Shown here: positions 35,208 to 43,850 of the stretch, piece by piece
How the letters are laid out: each line of letters starts with the position of its first letter
How positions within the stretch are numbered: the first letter of the stretch is position 1
From: JACKDW01 sp964621785
GTDB lineage: Bacteria > Myxococcota_A > Polyangia > Nannocystales > Nannocystaceae
Reading direction: 5' to 3'
NCBI GenBank assembly: GCA_964621785.1
Contig: CAZUPD010000010.1
Coordinates: forward strand, 1-64,000
DNA: 64,000 bases
Made by a program: the position numbers and the translations under genes
Notes under the pieces: generated by a model
Databases searched by the model: none
What the model was told of the DNA's origin: nothing
The model's input: the letters and a program-made list of their open reading frames with translations, nothing else

Positions 35208-37022
35208 ATGGGAAGTCGTCGCGCGAACGCGATTTTATTTGTACCAGCAATCTTATGGATCGTGGGTGCCGGCCTCGGACTCGCGGTTACGGCCGGGAGC
35301 GAGGGCGCGTGGGGGCCGGTCGAGCGTGGACAGAGCCACGTGGTCACCTCCGACAGCTGTCGCGCCTGTCACCCGGGACAGTACGATTCGTGGCACCTCA
35401 CCTACCACCGGACGATGACCCAGGTCGCCTCGCAACCCGGTGTTGTGGCGGCTCCGTTTGCCGGGGAGACCCTGCAAACCCTCGGATTTCGCGCGACGAT
35501 GTCGGGGGGACACAACGCGCCACACATCCGGATCGAACGGCTCGACGAACGCGGCCAAGCGAGCGACGTGATCCTCGATGTCGATGTTACCTACACCGTC
35601 GGTTCCCATCGCTACCAACAATATGTAGGTGCACTCGATCGCGGCGGTGCGTATTGGCGCTTGCCGGTGGCGTGGCATCTCGGTGAACAGCGCTGGATCC
35701 ACATGAACACCGCGTTTGTCGAACCAGAGGGGCCCGTTGGCGACCGCGGGGTCTATCTGCGTCACCTCAGCCGCTGGAACGACAACTGCATTTTGTGTCA
35801 CAACACCGAACCGCAGCCGGGCAAACGCGAGGATGGCACATTTGACTCGCACGTCGGCGAAGTCGGGATCGCCTGCGAAGCCTGTCATGGTCCGGCCAGT
35901 GCCCACGTTGCACGCCACCTCAATCCGTTTCGCAGACTGTTGGCTGCCGGCGCACCGGACCCTTCCGTCGCGCGGCCCGACCGACTCGATCCCGGGCGAG
36001 AGAGCGGTGTGTGTGGGCGTTGCCACGGTCAGCGGATCGGTTTTGACATCGCCTCGGTGCTGCGCCGCGGCGACCAGTTTTTGCCCGGGCAAGACCTCGC
36101 CGAGGTGTCCCGCCCGATCTTTGCCGACTCCCAGCTCCACGGGATGCCCGACGACCTGTTTGCGGATCGGTTTTGGCCCGATGGAACACCGCGCCTCAGC
36201 GCCTACGAATACCAGGGATTGTTGCAGTCCCCCTGCTACAAAAATGGAGAACCCGGCGGGTTAGGCTGCAATCACTGCCATGACATGCACAACGGCGAGC
36301 CCGATAAACAGGTTCGTAGTGGGCGGGCGGGCGACCACGCGTGTACGACGTGTCACGCGGTCGACGCACTCGGTGGTGCACGACAGGTCGGCGGGCACGG
36401 GGGACATGGCGAGAAGGTCACATGTGATGGTTGCCATCAGCCGCGGATCACCTACGGGCTCCTCACCGGGATGATCAGCCACCGGATTCACAACCCCGAT
36501 CCGGGGCGTTTCGTCGGTCGTCACGATCAACCAGATGCATGTACACAGTGTCATGTCGACCGCTCGCGCGCGTGGGCAGCGAAGCATATGGTGGATCTTG
36601 GGTTGCGGGGCACACCCACAGGGCAGCCCACCACCGAAGAACAATGGGGTTCGCGGGTTCTTGTCGATATCTACCGCGGCGATCCGCTTCAGCGGATCCT
36701 CGCCGCCCACGCCCTCGAACGAACCACCGTTTCCGTTGATCCACAGGTGCGGATGCGCTGGCTCGTCCCGCTGCTCGAGGATGAGTATCCGGCGGTGCGA
36801 TGGGTTGCCTGGAAGAGTTTGCGCGCACTGGCGACGGATGCGAGTGCCGAGCTCCGTCAACTGCTGACGTCCTATGACCCCCATACCGATGCGGCCACAC
36901 GCTTACCGGTTGTTGATCAGTTGCGCAGACAACTCGGCCCGGATCCGATCGCCGCCGTGCCGGGTCGACGAGATGCATTGCAGGAGCATCAAGAGCAGAA
37001 GATCCTGCATATCGGCGAGTAG
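35208..37022 (+). CDS. Multiheme c-type cytochrome (eight CxxCH)
   Basis: 604 residues. An N-terminal membrane segment or signal (AILFVPAILWIVGAGLGLAV) exports the protein. Eight CxxCH motifs are visible: CRACH, CILCH, CEACH, CGRCH, CNHCH, CTTCH, CDGCH and CTQCH. After the last heme (about residue 450) comes a helical HEAT-like region (LQRILAAHALERT, YPAVRWVAWKSLRAL). It resembles doubly and multiply heme-loaded proteins of unknown acceptor; the substrate cannot be assigned. No reductase partner is adjacent. The ATG at 35208 is used; a GTG one codon earlier is possible. Confidence 0.87.
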   Translation: MGSRRANAILFVPAILWIVGAGLGLAVTAGSEGAWGPVERGQSHVVTSDSCRACHPGQYDSWHLTYHRTMTQVASQPGVVAAPFAGETLQTLGFRATMSGGHNAPHIRIERLDERGQASDVILDVDVTYTVGSHRYQQYVGALDRGGAYWRLPVAWHLGEQRWIHMNTAFVEPEGPVGDRGVYLRHLSRWNDNCILCHNTEPQPGKREDGTFDSHVGEVGIACEACHGPASAHVARHLNPFRRLLAAGAPDPSVARPDRLDPGRESGVCGRCHGQRIGFDIASVLRRGDQFLPGQDLAEVSRPIFADSQLHGMPDDLFADRFWPDGTPRLSAYEYQGLLQSPCYKNGEPGGLGCNHCHDMHNGEPDKQVRSGRAGDHACTTCHAVDALGGARQVGGHGGHGEKVTCDGCHQPRITYGLLTGMISHRIHNPDPGRFVGRHDQPDACTQCHVDRSRAWAAKHMVDLGLRGTPTGQPTTEEQWGSRVLVDIYRGDPLQRILAAHALERTTVSVDPQVRMRWLVPLLEDEYPAVRWVAWKSLRALATDASAELRQLLTSYDPHTDAATRLPVVDQLRRQLGPDPIAAVPGRRDALQEHQEQKILHIGE

Positions 37023-37040
37023 CGAACGATGGTGGCCGAG

Positions 37041-38606
37041 TTACGTCGGTTCGGGCTCGGGCATTGGCGACTCGGACTCCGGTCCACTCAAGCCCGACAT
37101 ATCGACTTCGATATCCCGCTCCGATGCATGGTTGGCAAATTCGGTCAGCAGCTCCTCGACTTCGCGATCGAGGTAGCGCACGTTTTTGGCTTTGATCGTC
37201 ACCTTGGCGCCCTCTGGAATCTCGCTGAGGATCCGTCGGACCTTGGCCTTGTGGAGGAACGACACGGTTTCGCCGAGGGTGATGTCGATCTCAACCTCGC
37301 CCGTGCGCCGCATCCGGATGGCCTCGGAGACATGGGCCCGCAATACGTAGATGACACCGGCGACCAAGCCGAGGCCGACACCGGTGAGCAGGTCGGTGAA
37401 CAGGATGCCGAAAAACGTGATCAAAAAAGGCACCAAGCGCTCGTGACCGCCGCGGTACATCTGTTGAAACAGCGGGATCGGCATCAGCTTGTACCCGACG
37501 TGCAACAGGATCGCGGCCAGAGCTGCGAGTGGGATTTCGTTGAGCAGGCTGGGGATCAGCAGGACAGAGCCGATCAACAACAAGCCATGGAAAATCGCCG
37601 CGGTCTGCGTACGACCGCCGGACTGCACGTTGGCTGAGCCGCGGACGATGACCGCCGTCAACGGCAAGCCACCCAACAGCCCGCTGACCACGTTGCCGAC
37701 ACCTTGAGCTTTGAGTTCGCGATCGGGTGGGGTGACGCGCTTGTAGGGATCGAGACGGTCGATCGCTTCGACACAGAGCAGGGTTTCGACGCTCGCCACC
37801 ACTGCGACCACTGCCGCGATTTGCCAAACAGCCTTGTCCCAGATCCCGCTGAAGTCGGGTGTCGGCAGCGAGGCAAACAATGCCGGGAGTGATTCGGCGA
37901 CCGGCACCCCGACTAGGAGGTGTTGACGCACCGACAGCTCAGGGGCCACGGCCTCGAAGAGTGCGTTGAACCCTATCCCCAGGGCCACGACCAGCAGCGG
38001 AGCTGGGACGGACCGCAACTTTTTCGAAACCCGAGGCCAGAAGATCAAAATCGCCAGACTGGCAAACGAAAGCAACGTCGCGCCGAGGTGGAAGTGACCG
38101 AGGGCGTAGGGGATTTCGGTCAACGAGTTGCGACCGTCGGCCTGGGCAAACGCAAAGTCACCCTCGTAGTCGCCGTCGTAGCCAAATGCGTGTGGGATCT
38201 GCTTCAGGATCAGGACGGCCCCGATACCCGCCAACATGCCTTTGATGACACTGATCGGGAAGTAGTGGGCGATGCGCCCAGCCTTCATGAATCCCATGGC
38301 GAGCTGCATCACACCCGAGAGCACGACCGCGGCCAGGAATGCTTCGTAACTGCCGAGCTCGATGATCGAGTTGACGACGATGACGGTGAGACCCGCAGCT
38401 GGGCCCGACACTGCGAGCGGCGCACCGCTGATGGCCCCAACCACAACCCCGCCGACAATTCCGGCGACGAGTCCAGCGATCAGGGGTGCATTGGAGGCAA
38501 ACGCAATCCCGAGGCACAGGGGCAGGGCGACGAGGAACACGACGATCCCCGCCGGGAGGTCGTACTTCAAGTTTTTAAACGGGGAGAGGTTCGGAGCTTG
38601 GCGCAT
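37041..38606 (-). CDS. SulP/SLC26-family anion transporter
   Basis: 521 residues. About 10-12 membrane segments begin with DLPAGIVVFLVALPLCLGIAFAS; characteristic patches are SGPAAGLTVIV and GNVVSGLLGGLPLTAVIVRGSANVQSGGRTQTA. The C-terminal roughly 90 residues keep a STAS-like beta pattern (VEIDITLGETVSFLHKAKVRRIL) and end in an acidic tail. SulP proteins import bicarbonate, sulfate or other anions by proton or sodium symport or exchange; the substrate is not decidable. It is convergent with the cytochrome gene, 18 bases apart. Confidence 0.92.
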   Translation of the reverse strand: MRQAPNLSPFKNLKYDLPAGIVVFLVALPLCLGIAFASNAPLIAGLVAGIVGGVVVGAISGAPLAVSGPAAGLTVIVVNSIIELGSYEAFLAAVVLSGVMQLAMGFMKAGRIAHYFPISVIKGMLAGIGAVLILKQIPHAFGYDGDYEGDFAFAQADGRNSLTEIPYALGHFHLGATLLSFASLAILIFWPRVSKKLRSVPAPLLVVALGIGFNALFEAVAPELSVRQHLLVGVPVAESLPALFASLPTPDFSGIWDKAVWQIAAVVAVVASVETLLCVEAIDRLDPYKRVTPPDRELKAQGVGNVVSGLLGGLPLTAVIVRGSANVQSGGRTQTAAIFHGLLLIGSVLLIPSLLNEIPLAALAAILLHVGYKLMPIPLFQQMYRGGHERLVPFLITFFGILFTDLLTGVGLGLVAGVIYVLRAHVSEAIRMRRTGEVEIDITLGETVSFLHKAKVRRILSEIPEGAKVTIKAKNVRYLDREVEELLTEFANHASERDIEVDMSGLSGPESESPMPEPEPT

Positions 38607-38744
38607 GGTGACTGCTGACCGGGTGGCAGGCGGCGCGACGAAGAGCGTGGGTCATCTGTTGCTGTGCGCTGCTGCGCGCGGTATCATAGCGTCATCGGCG
38701 GCGACGTGCATGTCAATTGGAGACGGCATTGGACGTCAGTTGAT

Positions 38745-38754
38745 GTGTATACAC
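38745..38754. promoter_or_regulatory. GTGTATACAC palindrome in divergent promoter region
   Basis: A perfect 10-bp palindrome in the 212-base gap between the SulP gene (minus) and the small membrane protein gene (plus), 64 bases before the latter's start. Possible operator; no other evidence. Confidence 0.3.
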
Positions 38755-38818
38755 CAAATCGTTCCAACCGCATGCATTGAGGCGTTCACAGTCCCGCGGT
38801 CCCGGGTAGAATCCAGAC

Positions 38819-39253
38819 GTGCGGGCTTCTTCCCACCTCCGATGGTCCCTCGGCGTATGTGCGATTTTTGTCGCGACCGGCCTGTGGCTCGAAGCCATGA
38901 TCGGCCTGCGCGTCGAAGGATTTGTCGACCACCCATTGCAGCGCGAGTTCCTGCGTCTGGGTCACGCCCACGGTGGCATCTTGGGGCTCCTCAACCTCGG
39001 TATTGGCTGGGCGCTCGAACGACTCGAAACGCCGGATGTGTGGGCCGCGAAGATCCGCATCGCTGCGTTACTCGGGGCTTGTCTGGTCGGGACAGGGTTT
39101 TTTGTCGGCGGCCTCACCCACGGCCCGACCGACCCGGGTCCGCTGATTTTGATCGTCCCCGCCGGAGCACTGCTCGTGTTGATGGCATTGGTCGCCACCG
39201 CGTTGGTACGCCCGGGCGACCTTCCCGAAACTTCGCGAACCGACGACGGATAG
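38819..39253 (+). CDS. Small four-helix membrane protein
   Basis: 144 residues from a GTG start. Four hydrophobic segments are visible, with a conserved-looking GHAHGGILGLLNLGIG motif at the second; the two histidines within the membrane could bind metal or heme. I do not recognise a family name. It is followed 71 bases later by the aldehyde dehydrogenase gene on the same strand. Confidence 0.6.
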   Translation: MRASSHLRWSLGVCAIFVATGLWLEAMIGLRVEGFVDHPLQREFLRLGHAHGGILGLLNLGIGWALERLETPDVWAAKIRIAALLGACLVGTGFFVGGLTHGPTDPGPLILIVPAGALLVLMALVATALVRPGDLPETSRTDDG

Positions 39254-39324
39254 CTCGGGTATCTCACCGAGCTTTCGACCACGGGCTTGCGGCGATACCT
39301 GGACGAAGCCGGTAAACTCCCCCC

Positions 39325-40710
39325 ATGACGTCGGCCCCTCAAAACGAGCAGATCTCCCTGATCAACCCCGCAACCGGGGAGCCGCTCGAACCTGTTGCCT
39401 GTACCTCGAGCGCGGAGCTGCAGGCAGTCGTCGCCCACGCGCGGGCGGCACAACCTGCATGGGGAAGTCTGAGTGTCGAACGCCGCGGTGAATGCCTGTT
39501 GAACTTTGTCGACCGGGTCACCTCCGAAGGTGAAGCACTCGCGCGCATGATCTCGACTGAAATGGGTAAGCCGATTCGCGAAGCTCGCGGCGAAGTCAAC
39601 AACCTCGGTCCGCGTGTACGCGGGTACATCGAGCGAGCCACCCTGGCCTGTGCCGACGAGCAGCGCGAAGAGGGGGGTGTGCGTGTGGCCGTGCGCTGGC
39701 GTCCGTTGGGTGTCGCCGCTGTGATCGGCCCGTGGAACTATCCCGTTGCCACCCCCGCCAACCTCCTGATCTCGGCACTCATCACCGGGAACGCTGTCGT
39801 CTATAAGCCCTCCGAATACACTCCGCGCACCGGTGCTCTGTTGCACAAACACCTCGCCGCGGCCTTGCCCGGCGGCGTCATCGGACTGGTTCAAGGAGCT
39901 GGGCGGGTCGGTGCTCAACTCGTCGACGCCGACATCGATCTGATCGCGTTCACCGGCTCGATCGCCACCGGTCAGAAGATCATGCGGGCGGCGGCCGACA
40001 AGATGAAACGCTTGGTGCTCGAGTTGGGCGGCAAGGATCCGATGATCGTCCTCCCTGGTGCTGACATTGAAGCCGCCGCCGCCCATGCGGCCCGGGAGTC
40101 GGTGCGCAACGCTGGGCAGGTGTGTGTGGCCGTCGAACGGATCCTCGTCCACCGCGAGATCGCTCCAGCCTTCACCCGACGGGTTGCCGAGCTGATCCGC
40201 GGGCTTCGGGTGGGCGACCCTCGCGACGAGGCCACCGACATTGGTCCGATGGTCAGCGAACGCCAGCGGCAACTCGTCCTCGACCAACTCGCCGACGCCC
40301 GTGCGCGCGGGGCCGAGGTGGTCGTCGAGGGCAAGGCTCGCGGCCCCGGCAGTTTCCTCGAGCCTTCCGTCCTTACCAACATCACGCCCGAGATGGCGAT
40401 TGCCTGTAACGAGACGTTTGGTCCGGTCGTTGCCATCCAGGAAATCGACAGTCCCCAGCAGGCGATAGAACTTGCCAATGCAACGGACTACGGACTCGGT
40501 GCGAGCATTTGGGGGGCGCCCGGGCCCGAACTCGATGCACTCGCCGACCAGATCGAAGCGGGCATGGTCGGGATCAACCGTGGGCTCAGTGCTGCGGCCG
40601 GTGCTCCGTGGGTCGGTTGGAAGCTCTCCGGGCTCGGCCACACGCGCAGTGTGTCCGGCCTGCGCCAGTTCCTTCAGCCGACGACGCGTTCGTGGCGCGC
40701 GAATTCATAG
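39325..40710 (+). CDS. NAD(P)-dependent aldehyde dehydrogenase
   Basis: 461 residues, a normal length. Catalytic and cofactor residues are all visible: GPWNYP (Asn), FTGSIATGQKI, LELGGKDPMIV (general-base Glu) and NAGQVCVAVER (nucleophile Cys). It ends with SGLGHTRSVSGLRQF. It oxidises an aldehyde to the acid; similarity is to the broad succinate-semialdehyde or fatty-aldehyde group, but the substrate is not assignable from context. Confidence 0.94.
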   Translation: MTSAPQNEQISLINPATGEPLEPVACTSSAELQAVVAHARAAQPAWGSLSVERRGECLLNFVDRVTSEGEALARMISTEMGKPIREARGEVNNLGPRVRGYIERATLACADEQREEGGVRVAVRWRPLGVAAVIGPWNYPVATPANLLISALITGNAVVYKPSEYTPRTGALLHKHLAAALPGGVIGLVQGAGRVGAQLVDADIDLIAFTGSIATGQKIMRAAADKMKRLVLELGGKDPMIVLPGADIEAAAAHAARESVRNAGQVCVAVERILVHREIAPAFTRRVAELIRGLRVGDPRDEATDIGPMVSERQRQLVLDQLADARARGAEVVVEGKARGPGSFLEPSVLTNITPEMAIACNETFGPVVAIQEIDSPQQAIELANATDYGLGASIWGAPGPELDALADQIEAGMVGINRGLSAAAGAPWVGWKLSGLGHTRSVSGLRQFLQPTTRSWRANS

Positions 40711-40845
40711 CGACCATGCCAAGCGGTATGGTGGTGCTGGAGTGCTGAACGTGCTCCGCGCATTGGCCTGACGGACGCGATTTTGTTGTGCGTACATCAG
40801 ATATCTCACGGACGGAATGGCGCGCAGATTTGCTAATGTATACGC

Positions 40846-41763
40846 ATGAGCTTGCTCTCGCAGCTCTTGCAACGGGCATTGGTCAACCGCCCGGCGCGAG
40901 TCATCGTCGAAGCCGATCGACCGGTTGTCATTGTCGGCGAGCACGGCTCGCGAACCCAGGGCAAGGCGATCACCGGCGAGGTCCTGTTCGATGCGTTGTT
41001 CGAGGTTTTGAGCGGAGAGCAACAGGCCGAACTTGTGGTCGGTAAAACCGTCGCGTTTCAGCTGTCGACTGGCCCGCGAACCTGGGACATCGAAACCCGT
41101 ACGGCCCGCCACGAGATGTCGATTCACGCCCGGCTGCTCCCGAGAATTGTCGAGGATGTTGAACTCGAAGGCTTGGAGGACGACGCGGACGCGCGCCCTG
41201 TAGGGCTTGCCGACGAGGAGTTCGATGTCGACTTCAGCGAATCCGACGGTGGGCGATTGGCCGTCGAACGAACAGAAGTTGCTCGCGCAGGTCTAGCCGG
41301 GCGTTCGGGTGCTCGGGGACGTCGTGAGCGCGAGCGCCTGCTCGCCGCACTATGTCCCGGTAGCCTCGCGTTTAGCTCGAGCAGCGTGCAACAGACCCGG
41401 CAGTTGATCGACGAGGTTGGCCTCCAGGCCATGCTGATCCAGGACGGTGACGAGCCCCGGCGGCAGTGGAACTTGATCCAGCAACTACCGCCCGAGTCCG
41501 CGCTCATCGTCGACTGTGATGACCCGAGTCGGTTTTTGCCACTTTTGTTGCGCCGTCTCGAAGAGGGCTTTCGAGTTGTTGTGCATACACGGGCCCGGAC
41601 GATCGAGGGCGCCCGCCGGATCCTCCTGGGAGTATCGGCGACAGCACGGGCCGAGGCCTGGCTGGGTCAGATGCGAATCGCTAGCATCGAACTTGTCCAG
41701 GGGCGTTGGAGTGTCGACGTCTACTCCAATCGGCAGATCGGTCGCGCGACCTTCTCCGAGTAG
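40846..41763 (+). CDS. Possible degenerate PilT/GspE-like protein
   Basis: 305 residues. The N-terminal roughly 100 residues (LLSQLLQRALVNRPARVIVE... LFDALFEVLSGEQQAELVV) resemble the PAS-like N-domain of PilT/PilB secretion ATPases. The C-terminal part (PPESALIVDCDDPSRFLPLLLRRLEEGFRVVVHTRARTIEGARRILLG) resembles the PilT segment that carries the Walker B and His boxes. No Walker A (GxxGxGKS) is present and the middle is acidic, so it cannot be a normal ATPase. It may be a regulatory paralogue; the assignment is tentative. Confidence 0.4.
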   Translation: MSLLSQLLQRALVNRPARVIVEADRPVVIVGEHGSRTQGKAITGEVLFDALFEVLSGEQQAELVVGKTVAFQLSTGPRTWDIETRTARHEMSIHARLLPRIVEDVELEGLEDDADARPVGLADEEFDVDFSESDGGRLAVERTEVARAGLAGRSGARGRRERERLLAALCPGSLAFSSSSVQQTRQLIDEVGLQAMLIQDGDEPRRQWNLIQQLPPESALIVDCDDPSRFLPLLLRRLEEGFRVVVHTRARTIEGARRILLGVSATARAEAWLGQMRIASIELVQGRWSVDVYSNRQIGRATFSE

Positions 41764-41792
41764 TCAGTTGTACAAGCACATAATTGACCGTG

Positions 41793-42023
41793 CTAGCCGC
41801 TCGAAGGAGGCTCTTCGTCTGCCTTGTCCGCATCGGGTTCCTGAACGGTAGCCTCAGCTTTTTCCTTCAAGATCTGCTGGTAAAGTTCCTCGCGGTACAC
41901 CGAGAGGCCCTGTGGAGCCGAGATTCCGAGACGTACCTGGCGCCCGCGAATTTCCCGAACGACGATCTCGATATCGTCGCCAATCCGAATCTTTTGACCG
42001 ATCTTTCTTGTCAACGTCAGCAT
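41793..42023 (-). CDS. csrA: Carbon storage regulator CsrA
   Basis: 76 residues from the ATG at 42023, which follows GGAGGG by 5 bases (the in-frame TTG one codon upstream is less likely). CsrA dimers bind GGA-containing hairpins of mRNAs and control translation. The core is canonical: MLTLTRKIGQKIRIG, VRLGISAPQGLSVYREEL with the RNA-binding Arg. It carries an extra acidic tail of about 20 residues (AEATVQEPDADKADEEPPSSG). No flagellar genes or FliW are nearby. Confidence 0.95.
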   Translation of the reverse strand: MLTLTRKIGQKIRIGDDIEIVVREIRGRQVRLGISAPQGLSVYREELYQQILKEKAEATVQEPDADKADEEPPSSG

Positions 42024-42257
42024 CAAGGCCCTCCGTGGCGAGAAGCATGCTTGCCAACAATTCGCCGCTGAGATTGTGACACTCCAACAGGCCCGGCGTC
42101 ATCCGTCAACAACGCGCACAGGCTCGCCCTGGTAACCAAAACACAGTTCGTTACCGCGCCGGTTTTGAACTTGGGCACATGGCGAGATGGCCGTACAGCC
42201 GGTAATGCCTGACCATTTGAACATTTTGTGTTGATCCGAGCACCCTGCAGCGAACGC

Positions 42258-43850
42258 TCAGTGGCAATGGGATTGCTCGCGTTTTTTTACCTCGGGATCC
42301 TCGCTGAGCGACGCGAGATCGCAGTGGACGTCGGGGATAAACGGGTTGACCCGAATCGCCCGATCGAGCGCGGTCTTGGCTTTTTGTGGGAAGCCCGCAA
42401 GCAACAGGGCGCGGCCTTGCGCAGCGGCAATATTCGGCTGCTCAGGTTCGGCGTTGGCGGCAATCTCGAGCAACGCAACCGCTTTTTCGGGCTCACCTAG
42501 TTGGAGATACAACTCTCCCAAGCGGCGTGCGAGTTGAGGGTCATTGCGAAACTGTTTTTCCGCGGTGCGAGCCTTTTCATATTGCATCGACGCCGCCCGG
42601 TGGTGCCCCCTCGTTGTCAGCAGCACGCCCAACCTCGCGTGTTGCCGGGCCTTGCCACCGCCGAGGTGGGAGAACACATCCTCCAACTTGGAATCCGTCT
42701 CGGGAGTGTCTGGATCGCGAAACTCGACCCCATGAAAGTCGCGAGTTCCCGAGCGGGTGACGATCCGCGAAGCTGATTTGAGCGTCTGCTTGCGCCATTT
42801 CGTTTGGAATTGGTCAAACGTCCCACCCCAGGCTTCGGCCAAGGCGTCCTCGGCTCGCTCGCCGGATGCCACCTGATCGAGGAGATGCCCGAGCCCGGTC
42901 TGACCGCGGTCGCGAACCAGCATCTCGAGCATGGTTTGAACTTCTGCATATGCAAGAGCAGCCCGGCTCTGGGACGGCAACATCGCAACCGAGGGGTACA
43001 TCTCGTCGAGCGTGACCAAGTCGTCCTTGCGCAGTGCGGTCGCCAATAGATTTGCACTCACCGGGTCGAGCTGCGCGAGTTGAGGGTCGCGCCAGCGCGT
43101 CTCAAACAACTTGGCCAACCCTTCGTGTAACCATACCGGAGCGTTGTTTCCTGTCCGAAGCGTCAGTAGGTAGTGGACATACTCGTGCACCGCGGTGTCG
43201 AGCCAGGGATAACCGCGCAGCATCACCCGCGGGCTGATCATCATGATCCGCCGATATTTGGTCACGCCGACGGTCCCGGTCGTATAGATATTGTCCTTGG
43301 TCAGAGATGTCACCAGGGCCAGCTTGGCCGGGTCATCGTAGATTTCAAACCGGATCGGGTGGTCGGGAAACACTCCGAATTGATGTCCGAGTTGCGCCCG
43401 GGCCTGGGTCATCGCGGCAAACAAATAGGGAGCCAGCAACGTATCCTTCGCGTCTGAGAACACCACCACAACCTTGCCGTCGGGGCTGCGTAACTCGATC
43501 GCCTTACCCAACGCCCGGCGTTCGCCACGGGTCAACCGCAGGTAGCGTTCGGCGTCAGAGCGCTGCGTCTCGGACAGGGCGTCCGAAGCAAGTGCATCTG
43601 CAATCAATCCCTCAGCCTGCTCGTACTTCCCCTCATAGAAACTGACCACACCCATGTAGAGTTTACGCGCCGGCCCTTCGTTGAGTGCCGACGCGGCCCG
43701 CCGTGCAGCTGGGAGATTCCACTTCGTCAAGGCCTGTGCATAATCAACTTCAACGTCCGCCGCGTGGGCTGTCGCAAGCGTGAGCGGTTGCGCCGGGGAG
43801 GCGGCCAGCACTCCGAAGGCGAGGCAAATACCCTGGAATACACGCCTCAT
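42258..43850 (-). CDS. Secreted gluzincin (peptidase MA-like) with TPR repeats
   Basis: 530 residues with a signal peptide (ICLAFGVLAASPAQPLTLATAHA). The metallopeptidase domain (about 120-340) contains HEYVH (HExxH zinc motif) followed by WLHEGLAKLFE with the third ligand Glu. TPR-like helices cover about 400-520 (RLGVLLTTRGHHRAASMQYEKA, LYLQLGEPEKAVALLEIA). Its start overlaps the stop of the large upstream gene by four bases (ATGA), so translation is coupled. Substrate unknown. Confidence 0.85.
   Translation of the reverse strand: MRRVFQGICLAFGVLAASPAQPLTLATAHAADVEVDYAQALTKWNLPAARRAASALNEGPARKLYMGVVSFYEGKYEQAEGLIADALASDALSETQRSDAERYLRLTRGERRALGKAIELRSPDGKVVVVFSDAKDTLLAPYLFAAMTQARAQLGHQFGVFPDHPIRFEIYDDPAKLALVTSLTKDNIYTTGTVGVTKYRRIMMISPRVMLRGYPWLDTAVHEYVHYLLTLRTGNNAPVWLHEGLAKLFETRWRDPQLAQLDPVSANLLATALRKDDLVTLDEMYPSVAMLPSQSRAALAYAEVQTMLEMLVRDRGQTGLGHLLDQVASGERAEDALAEAWGGTFDQFQTKWRKQTLKSASRIVTRSGTRDFHGVEFRDPDTPETDSKLEDVFSHLGGGKARQHARLGVLLTTRGHHRAASMQYEKARTAEKQFRNDPQLARRLGELYLQLGEPEKAVALLEIAANAEPEQPNIAAAQGRALLLAGFPQKAKTALDRAIRVNPFIPDVHCDLASLSEDPEVKKREQSHCH

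Noticed and set aside
38962..40641. 559-residue open frame on the minus strand
   Set aside because: It lies fully opposite a clear aldehyde dehydrogenase gene with intact catalytic motifs and shows no recognisable domain.
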